Part shown: one piece after another, positions 56,891 through 64,000 of the stretch
Numbering within the stretch: the first letter of the stretch is position 1
Layout: each line of letters starts with the position of its first letter
From: Pomphorhynchus laevis
Lineage: Eukaryota; Acanthocephala; Palaeacanthocephala; Echinorhynchida; Pomphorhynchidae
Direction: 5' to 3'
Length of the DNA stretch: 64,000 bases
Assembly (NCBI GenBank): GCA_012934845.2
Contig: WNNJ02001897.1
Coordinates: 1 to 64,000, forward strand
The notes under the pieces: generated by a model
What the model saw: the letters and a program-made list of their open reading frames with translations, nothing else
Database searches by the model: none
Told to the model about the DNA's origin: nothing
Position numbers and translations under genes: made by a program

Positions 56891-57905
56891 TCTACATCAT
56901 AATAATAATTTCCGCAAAATTTCGGCGATAGCATGTGATTCCCATTCAACAGCAGAGTATTTCCTTTCGATGTGTGAGAGTGCGCGAAAAAAGGCTACAT
57001 GTCTGTCCTGTTGGTTCAAAGATCCGGAAATTGTAGTATATGAGGCTTCGGTTTCTACAACCAAAGGTTTGCTCTCGTCAACATAGCTTAAAAATGGGTT
57101 CATTACATCCTGCTTCAAGCCTTCGAAATCGCAAGCACATTCGTTGTTGATCGGAAAATTCGTCACATTAATGAGTCATGTGATTTTCTTCGAAAAATTG
57201 GGAATCCAGAAGGAGTAATACAAAAACAAGCCCAAAGCCCTTTTTAGCGATTTGGGGTCGGATGATACGGGTAAATTCTTTAATGGCAACAACTTTTCTT
57301 GATCCGGTTTTACCGTACCGTTAGTGACGCTGTATCCTAACGTATTAATTTCACATTGACTAAAGGCACATTTATCGATGTTGTATGTCAGGCCATTAGC
57401 TTCTGCCGCTTGATGAAATTTTTCTAGATTCAAATCATGCTGAGCCCTTAATTTACCGCAAACTGTTACGCTATCCACGTAAATGTAGATACCCTTTAAT
57501 TGGTTTTTATCAACAATTATGTCCATCAGTCGTTAAAAACATGCTACGGCATTTGTAAGTCCAAAGGGAATTCTATTAAATTGGTACAAAGGACTCGTAT
57601 CTGGTATAGTTGACCTTTTTTCAACTTCTGATATAATTTTTAAATCCATATCATACAATTCCGTTCGCATAATCCTTGTGATTTTAAACCCTTTTTATCG
57701 TTTGTAAACTCATCGCTAATATAGACAAAAAATCCACATATAAACTTTCTGCCAGAATATTTTTTGGGTTTTTTTCTCGCTATCATCACTTTAGTCCAGA
57801 TCGAATTCATGGCAAGCAATTTCATGTTGCACATAATCCGATTCGTCCACAATAGCAGAAGTTTGATCATTTAGGGCGTCTGACAGCTTTTTCTTGCCCA
57901 AACGG

Positions 57906-57989
57906 GAATTCTTCATATCATGACAGCAAAATAAGATAAGCTAATATAGCTGTGTTTTGTTTGTGCATATTTAAATCCAAATTATTATT
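57906..57989. other. Short spacer
   Basis: AT-rich sequence between the Ty3 fossil and the L2 element; no feature seen. Confidence 0.4.
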
Positions 57990-60900
57990 GCCTTAATATA
58001 GGATACTAATAATACAAATTTATTTAATGTGGCAAATGCGTACAAGCTGTACGCTTACAAGTCCACAAACAAAATGAGAAAGTCAAGCAGTTAAATTGTT
58101 CAGATGGGATCGGATTTGTCGTTTGAAGCACTGCAGGGAAGTTGATTGGCGTATATGAATGGGCAGATGATTCCACGATAGAGGAGCAGCCACCAGGAAG
58201 GAGCGGAGTCCAAAGGAGGTAGAGTAGTTTGGGACATGTAAAAGAAGGGAATTACAGGAACGCAAGGAACAGTAAACAGGACGAGAATTATCAAGAAAAG
58301 GAAGGTTGAGAAATGAAGGGGTATGAAAAGTTACAAGGCGGAAAGCAACGATAAGAAGACGAATTTGAACACGACAATAAATTGTAGGCAAATCGAGAGA
58401 AGCAAGATGGTAGGATGTTTGATCAAAACGACGAAGACGGAGGAGAATTCGGACAGCTGCGTTGACGATGCGTTGTAGGGGAAGAAGAGTGGATTTAGGT
58501 GAGTTGGAAAATAGACTAAGACAATAATCGAGTCTAGAAAAAAGGAGAAAATATATGAGAGTCATACAAGAAGGGAAATCGATCAATCTACGAACTTGAC
58601 GGAGGTTGCGGAGTATCAAGGTAGATGAGCGTACTTTATCTCTAACGAAAGGTTTAATTGAAAGTCGGTTGTCAAAATGGAAGCCTAGGAAAACGAGATT
58701 ATCAACGATAGGAAGAATTTTAGAATTTAATGATACGGAGGGAGGTTCGAAGCCGATGCGTCGAGGTAGGATCCACATAATTTTGGATTTATCAGGATTC
58801 AGAGAAAGGCGAAGGGAAGAAAGATGATTGAAAATTGAGACAAGACAGTCGGAAGCAGAAACACTAAGATCGCGAATACGATAAACAGGTGCATGAGCAT
58901 AGATGAGAATGTCATCAGCATATTGCATAACATGGAAGTTAAATTTATGAGAAATCGAAGACAAATCACCAAGAAGAAGAGAGAAAAGTATAGGGCCTAA
59001 TACGGAGCCTTGCGGAACACCGGACGGAATGGACGAAGGATGGGAGAGAGAAGAGTTAGAATATACGCGAAATGTACGGTTTGATAGATATGAAGAAAAC
59101 CATGATACAGTGGGTAAAGAGAAGCCATAATCATGACGAAGGCGATGGAGAAGAATCGAGTGATCGACGATGTCAAAAGCAGACGATAGATCAAGAGAAA
59201 CTATGACACTACATAATTTATGATCGCGCGATATGAGTAAGTCGTTATAAACTTTAAGACATGCAATTTCGGTAGAGTAATTAGAGCGAAAAGCGGCTTG
59301 GAAGGGAGGAAATAAGTTAGAGGAAAAGAGATATATATTAACTTGCTTAAGAACGAGACGCTCAAGGAGTTTAGAGAGAGTTGGGAGAAGTGAAATAGGA
59401 CGGTACGAAGATGGTAGTGAAGAGTCGAGAGATTGCTTTTTGATGATAGGACGAACAGTGGCGCATTTCCAGATGGAAGGAAATGTACAGCTACGGATGG
59501 ACGAGTTGAACAATGTGGTTAGGAAGGGTAAGATAAAAGTGCAGATATTTTTAAGTAAGTGAGTGGGAATTGGGTCAGAAGGAGAGGTTTTATTAGGTAA
59601 TGACAGCAGAACCGAAGAAACTTCATCAGACGAAACGGGAAGAAGGTGGAATAGTTCTGGGAGGGAAGTATTTAAAGAGAAGAGTGGGTACAAGGGGGCT
59701 ATTGATAGTAGGGAAAGTAAATTAGATAGCTTAGTTTGTAGATAAGAAGAAAATTCATCAGGATTTATATTACAAGGGGTAGATGATCGTGAAAGAATTG
59801 AGTTTGAGATTTTCCAATGAGATTTAGAGTTGGAAGATGACTCGAGTTGATTTCGCCAAAAGAGAGTACGTTTAGTACGTATAAGAATGAGATATGAACG
59901 GAGTTGAGAAAAGTAGGAATCACGAAGATTTGGAGGGAGTGAGTTGGGAGAACGTTTAATAAAGCGTTTATACATACGAAAAGAGTGACGGAGTCGACGC
60001 TTAGAAAGACTACATTCAGAATCGAACCAGGGAGCATGGCGCAAGCGCTGGGAACGTCGAAGTCGACTAGGTAGAAGGTTATTGAGGATCGACGTAAGTT
60101 CAGAATCAAACAGAATGCAGAGATCATCGGGAGAGAGATAGTTAAGAGGAAGTGAAAAGAGTGAAGAATTGAGTAAGGCTGTGCAGAGAATAGGGATATC
60201 GAGAAGCTTCCAGGGTCGACTTGGTGTAGATAAAGGTAAAGGCGGAGAAGGAGGATGGGGACGAGTAAGAGTGACAAGGAAATGATCGGACAAACCAGGA
60301 TCAGTAATTGACAAGGAGGTATAGTCATTGAAGCAGTTAGGAACAGCAATGATGTCGAGAGCACCGCCGAGAATATGAGTTGGGCTTGTTGAAAGTAATT
60401 TATAGTTAAAATCAGAAAAAAGATTAGTTAAAGTGATAGAGTCAGAGTCAGACGGGCGATCAAGACGAATGTTAAAGTCACCGAGAACAAAAGAAGGAGT
60501 ATAATACAATGAACAGTGAGACATTAGATCTGCAAGGTCGTTAAAGAAGATACGTGATGGGGCAACTGAACCTGGACGGTATACAATCACAAGTTCCAGA
60601 GGGAAAGGCGTTGATAATCTGCATATGAGTAATTCGAACGAGGTGTAACGGATGTTAACGTTGATTTTACGTAAAGACATTGGGTGACGAGCAATGGCAA
60701 CAATACCGCCATGGTTAGACGCAGTAGATGTATGAGATGTAATTTGACGAGCTGATTCAACTAGAGAACAACCAGAGCGACATAGACGACGAATAGCAAG
60801 ATCGTCGGAGTCAGAGTGCCAGGATTCGGTAATGCAGATAATATCGATAGATAATCGATCGAAGATATCGAGAAGCACATCAGCTTTATGAAGAATGGAG

Positions 60901-61095
60901 CGAGTGTTGAATAGACTAAGACGAAAAGTATGCTTAGGAGCGAGATTGACAAGCGAAGAAGACAAGGGGGAGAGATGGTACGCCATCGAATTTTTGGCCT
61001 TGTGTTTACAACGTGCAAATTTCCGTTGATTTGACGTATAGATAAGGATGACTCGCCTTTTGTTTCACGTCGAAATTTCAAAGGATGACGCGAAT
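57990..61095 (-). mobile_element. L2-like LINE (subfamily a) with intact ORF
   Basis: About 3.1 kb on the minus strand. The 3' UTR has the hairpin GCGTACAGCTTGTACGC followed by ATTTGCCACATTAAATAAAT (58.05-58.02 kb). The 5' limit is uncertain; about 110 bp precede the first ATG, with no ORF1 visible, so the copy may be complete at the 5' end or lack an ORF1. No target-site duplication was found by eye. Confidence 0.82.
58083..60986 (-). CDS. L2-like endonuclease/reverse transcriptase polyprotein (967 aa)
   Basis: A single uninterrupted ORF that nicks target DNA and reverse-transcribes the element RNA. The APE endonuclease covers residues about 20-245: FNTRS (Asn 27), CITESW (Glu 54), VLGDFNIR (Asp 170, Asn 172), LDIIAVP and LSDHFLV (Asp 234, His 235). 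The RT follows: TSPSDPIPTHLLKN (468-480), SYRPISLLPTLSKLLER (527-543), SLDLSSAFDIVDHS (Asp 599), SGVPQGSVLGPILFSLLL (655-672), QYADDILIY (Asp 691 and 692). A Cys-poor C-terminal domain ends with RSHLNNLTA. All catalytic residues are present, so the copy may be competent or recently so. The related fragment at 37.7-38.6 kb is close in sequence. Confidence 0.88.
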   Translation of the reverse strand: MAYHLSPLSSSLVNLAPKHTFRLSLFNTRSILHKADVLLDIFDRLSIDIICITESWHSDSDDLAIRRLCRSGCSLVESARQITSHTSTASNHGGIVAIARHPMSLRKINVNIRYTSFELLICRLSTPFPLELVIVYRPGSVAPSRIFFNDLADLMSHCSLYYTPSFVLGDFNIRLDRPSDSDSITLTNLFSDFNYKLLSTSPTHILGGALDIIAVPNCFNDYTSLSITDPGLSDHFLVTLTRPHPPSPPLPLSTPSRPWKLLDIPILCTALLNSSLFSLPLNYLSPDDLCILFDSELTSILNNLLPSRLRRSQRLRHAPWFDSECSLSKRRLRHSFRMYKRFIKRSPNSLPPNLRDSYFSQLRSYLILIRTKRTLFWRNQLESSSNSKSHWKISNSILSRSSTPCNINPDEFSSYLQTKLSNLLSLLSIAPLYPLFSLNTSLPELFHLLPVSSDEVSSVLLSLPNKTSPSDPIPTHLLKNICTFILPFLTTLFNSSIRSCTFPSIWKCATVRPIIKKQSLDSSLPSSYRPISLLPTLSKLLERLVLKQVNIYLFSSNLFPPFQAAFRSNYSTEIACLKVYNDLLISRDHKLCSVIVSLDLSSAFDIVDHSILLHRLRHDYGFSLPTVSWFSSYLSNRTFRVYSNSSLSHPSSIPSGVPQGSVLGPILFSLLLGDLSSISHKFNFHVMQYADDILIYAHAPVYRIRDLSVSASDCLVSIFNHLSSLRLSLNPDKSKIMWILPRRIGFEPPSVSLNSKILPIVDNLVFLGFHFDNRLSIKPFVRDKVRSSTLILRNLRQVRRLIDFPSCMTLIYFLLFSRLDYCLSLFSNSPKSTLLPLQRIVNAAVRILLRLRRFDQTSYHLASLDLPTIYCRVQIRLLIVAFRLVTFHTPSFLNLPFLDNSRPVYCSLRSCNSLLLHVPNYSTSFGLRSFLVAAPLSWNHLPIHIRQSTSLQCFKRQIRSHLNNLTA

Positions 61096-62735
61096 TTTCA
61101 AAGGAGTGTCGTTAGTCCCAAAAATTACCAATCGATTGACATAGCAGGGGCAAAGTTAACTGTGCAAAAACAGGAAACTAAAATTTTATTTAACAAAAGT
61201 GATTTAATTATAATGTTCTAAGTAATTATATTCAAGACATTTTTTTAACAGACTATTCTTGGTTACATTACTTACAGTTACAGGTTTACAGATTACAAGT
61301 TTACTGATTAAATGTTTCCATGTTACAAGTTTATATATTGGACATAATTGTTGATTAAATGGATATTGAATCAGTATAATATCGACCTTTGAATCAATGC
61401 CAGAAGGTCGTTCAATAAATAAAGTACTCTTGTAATTTAGAGTCTATAACATCAAATAGTCCCACTGATTCCGAGCAACGGTATGTTCAGTGATCATCCA
61501 AAGAATGTGGTAAAATTGATATTAGATTCATTTCATCCTGCTACTATAAATGGTAATTTTATTTGACTTAGTATATCAATATTCCTAAAATTATCCGTGT
61601 TTTCTGGGTCTCCCTTTCATTTAAACAGAATTTTTTGTATGGCCTGTTTCCAAATTGGAGTAAAAGATGAACCGGATAAAATGCGATTAAATATATCAAC
61701 CCAGAAATCTGACGATATGCTAAAAATTCTTTTCAAGTGCTCACTTGATAATCGATTAGTACCCACAACCTTACAACTTGTAAATCTTCTGAACGCGGCG
61801 GCATTTCAGCGACCGTTATATAAGCATTTAGAAGGTATGTGTGGCCCAAAACTGAATGAAAACCAGATTTAAGAAGAAACTAGCAAGGTTGAAGGACAAG
61901 CTGACATAAAAAAGAACTAAAATGTTCTTTTCGATTAGATATTGAAATGATCAGAACTTTTGAATTAGCACTACGAAATGATTTCAACAATAGGGTCATT
62001 AAAATCGCATGATCTTATAGCTTGCTATTATTTTTCATATCAAGTTTACGCTTTAACTGACGGAGTTTTGAATTAAATTATCTTGTACAATGAAAGTATG
62101 CCTCTGAAATGAGATATCTGATTTCATTGATCGGAGTAATAGCAACAAATGACACTTTAAATTACGCATTGTCAGATATCTAAGAATCGTATTCTTAGGT
62201 AACATCGGGACGCCCATTTTACAAGCCGACATCATATTATAACGTATCGTGCCATGACTTTGCACAATTTGGTTCAAATTTAATAACTGATTAATGACAT
62301 TTATTGATTTTATATCAAATACTCGATAGTATATCATTATGCTCGGTTGCATTACCACATCTTTAACATCGTAAGAACTTAAATTCGATATTTACTAAGT
62401 TATTTCAGCAGTTTGGTACTTGCGGATTGACCTAAAAATCTATTCTGAATTTTATAGGCATGTCAATTATTAAAATAGCCAATTACTAAATGAATGATAC
62501 TACTTCCAGTTGAACATGCATACATCTAACGTGCACGTGGATATAGCATAGAACTAAAATAACAATTAAATTTATGATTCAATTATTGTCTTATTTGTGA
62601 TTCAATTATTAAATCTCAATTTATTAAATTACAATTAAATTTGTGATTAAATTATAATTAAAATGAAATCGCATCTATTAAATCACAATTTATTAAATAA
62701 AAATTAGATTTGCGATTCATCACTATTTCATTAAA
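61096..62735. other. Unassigned stretch
   Basis: No recognisable element. A plus-strand ORF at 61597-61872 (91 codons, with KILFKCSLDNRLVPTTLQLV and LLNAAAFQRPLYKHLEGMCG) looks more protein-like than its surroundings but matches no family I know. A minus-strand ORF at 62358-62053 is similar in status. Confidence 0.35.
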
Positions 62736-64000
62736 TCAGCTAACTGAGTCTACGTATTTAATATAATTATAAAATAAACAAAACATAATAATGCTAAATC
62801 AAAATTTAATAATTAAATAATAAAATTAATAATTGTTTTTAGATTTTCTATAATTTAAATCAAGTTAAAAAATAAAAATAAAAAATAAAATTTAAAATAA
62901 ACGTCATTTTTATGAATTGACTAATAAATAACAGACGTTGTATCAGAATAAGAATTAGAGGTCATCAGGAGGAACTGCTATGCTATCAGGTTCGGCCCCT
63001 AACTCCTCTACCCAACATAGCAGCGGGGCCAAATACATGCTAATGATGTATTTCCTCTGAAATAGCTATCTAGTATCTTATTCTAATGCAAAGTATATTA
63101 TTTATTATCCATCCATAAAAATTTGCCACTTAAGAGTTTAAATTTATTCTTTATATTATTGTGTTGATTTATATATTTTACTATTTTCTGCTTGATGTTA
63201 TTTTTATAGTAACCTAGTTTAAAATATGTATCTATTAAATTATTTAAATGATTTTGAAGAAAGCCAATATCATTACATATTGTTGCAATTCTTAAAATTT
63301 CATTATTTAATGTATTATATTTTATATTATATGGTATGCATGAATGCTCATGCAAAAATATGTTTCTTGTAAATTTAAATATGTCATCTTTACGATATAA
63401 ATTAATAGTAGTTTTAGTTAATGTTAATTTAATGTTCATATCTAGATATACACCTTCTTTATCATTAATATTGGTTTTGTTAAGAATAAGGCTTTCTGGA
63501 TAAATGTGCTCACTAATTGAATAAAAATTATTAGAATTAAATACACATATATCATCAATGTATCGAAACATATATTTCATATATTTATATTGTTTAGATT
63601 TAGTTTTTACACAGTTATGAACAAATTCATATTCTATAAAGCTTAAAAACAAGTCAGCTATAATTGGGCTACTATTACCACCCATTGGAACACCTTTTAC
63701 TTGTCTAAATATAGATGTCCCTACTTTTAAATAATTTTGATTTATCAAAATATTTAAGGATTCTATTAATTCAATTTTATCCATATATTTATATTTATTT
63801 GATGGTTTAATTTTTGTTAGATAGGCGTTATAATTATTATAACATATATATGTATATATTTTCCGAATATAAGATTAATTAATTTTACTAACGCTTCTTT
63901 AATATCTACTAAATCTAGATTTGTATAAAGCATACTAAAATCGTATGTATTTATATTTTGAAAATTTATTCCTTTTGTCTGTTCTAAAAATTCTTTTGTA
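62736..64000 (-). mobile_element. Penelope-like element copy 3, runs off the window
   Basis: It begins at the same 3' edge (CAGCTAACTGAGTCTACG at about 62739) and is nearly identical to copy 1 through the 3' region and the RT. It continues to the window end with LEQTKGINFQNINTY-type sequence, so its 5' part lies outside. The near identity of copies 1 and 3 over about 1.26 kb points to recent activity. Confidence 0.88.
63098..63784 (-). pseudogene. Penelope-like RT, partial (copy 3)
   Basis: 228 codons from MDKIELIESLNILINQ through QVKGVPMGGNSSPIIADLF and FRYIDDI to LSGKFLWMDNK and a stop. It differs from copy 1 at very few residues (for example MDNK for MNNK). Upstream homology continues toward the window edge but a small deletion near 63858 shifts the frame, so this copy is probably not functional. 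Confidence 0.8.

Larger units (their letters stand above)
54901..57905 (-). mobile_element. Ty3/gypsy-type LTR retrotransposon fossil (CsRn1-like), pol only
   Basis: A broken fossil on the minus strand. Recognisable parts are reverse transcriptase (about 57.65-57.18 kb), RNase H (57.17-56.88 kb) and integrase (about 55.46-54.90 kb). The order agrees with Ty3-type pol. An L2 and a CR1 fragment (55.47-56.88 kb) are inserted between RNase H and integrase. No gag and no LTRs were found. The integrase style recalls the CsRn1 group known from trematodes, which is a guess. It carries several breaks and looks old. Confidence 0.75.

Noticed and set aside
1-64000. CRISPR arrays, bacterial operons or rRNA genes
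   Set aside because: No spaced short repeats of CRISPR type, no rRNA-like conserved blocks, and the spliced host gene shows a eukaryotic genome.

Overview
The window is AT-rich animal DNA made of one fast-evolving, intron-rich host gene followed by a dense pile of retrotransposons. The tRNA-headed SINE with hammerhead-type motifs, the Penelope-like elements, the CR1 and L2 LINEs and a CsRn1-like Ty3 fossil together suggest an invertebrate, most likely a flatworm and perhaps a trematode. That is inference; no single marker fixes the species.

7.0-30.85 kb, minus strand: the host gene is ribophorin I (RPN1, OST1), a subunit of the oligosaccharyltransferase of the ER. I could trace ten exons with matching splice phases, 590 codons including the stop, from the ATG at 30846 to the TGA at 7011-7013. 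Its introns hold Penelope-like copies (introns 4 and 5), fold-back MITEs (introns 6 and 9) and a 48-bp micro-retroposon flanked by a 17-bp target-site duplication (intron 5).

0-7 kb: mostly AT-rich non-coding DNA, two fold-back MITEs, an old L2 LINE (3.24-4.6 kb) and a tRNA-headed SINE (minus strand, about 3.04-3.21 kb).

31-57.9 kb: layered elements. A three-unit tandem repeat (31.24-32.22 kb) carries all core pieces of a hammerhead ribozyme in each unit, but in a permuted order. Then come 5'-truncated, inverted or nested CR1 and L2 LINEs, two kinds of LINE with a restriction-like endonuclease, one of them split by a nearly whole CR1 (47.7-51.9 kb), and a broken Ty3 pol fossil split by LINE fragments.

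57.9-64 kb: an L2 LINE with an uninterrupted 967-residue endonuclease/reverse transcriptase ORF, an unassigned stretch, and a second, nearly identical Penelope-like copy that runs off the right edge.

The elements do not work together as a pathway, but several share RNA biology: hairpin 3' ends read by their own reverse transcriptases, and hammerhead-like pieces in both the SINE and the Penelope-like 3' regions. The permuted order of these pieces is the most interesting signal. All protein identifications rest on motif recognition by eye, not on searches.
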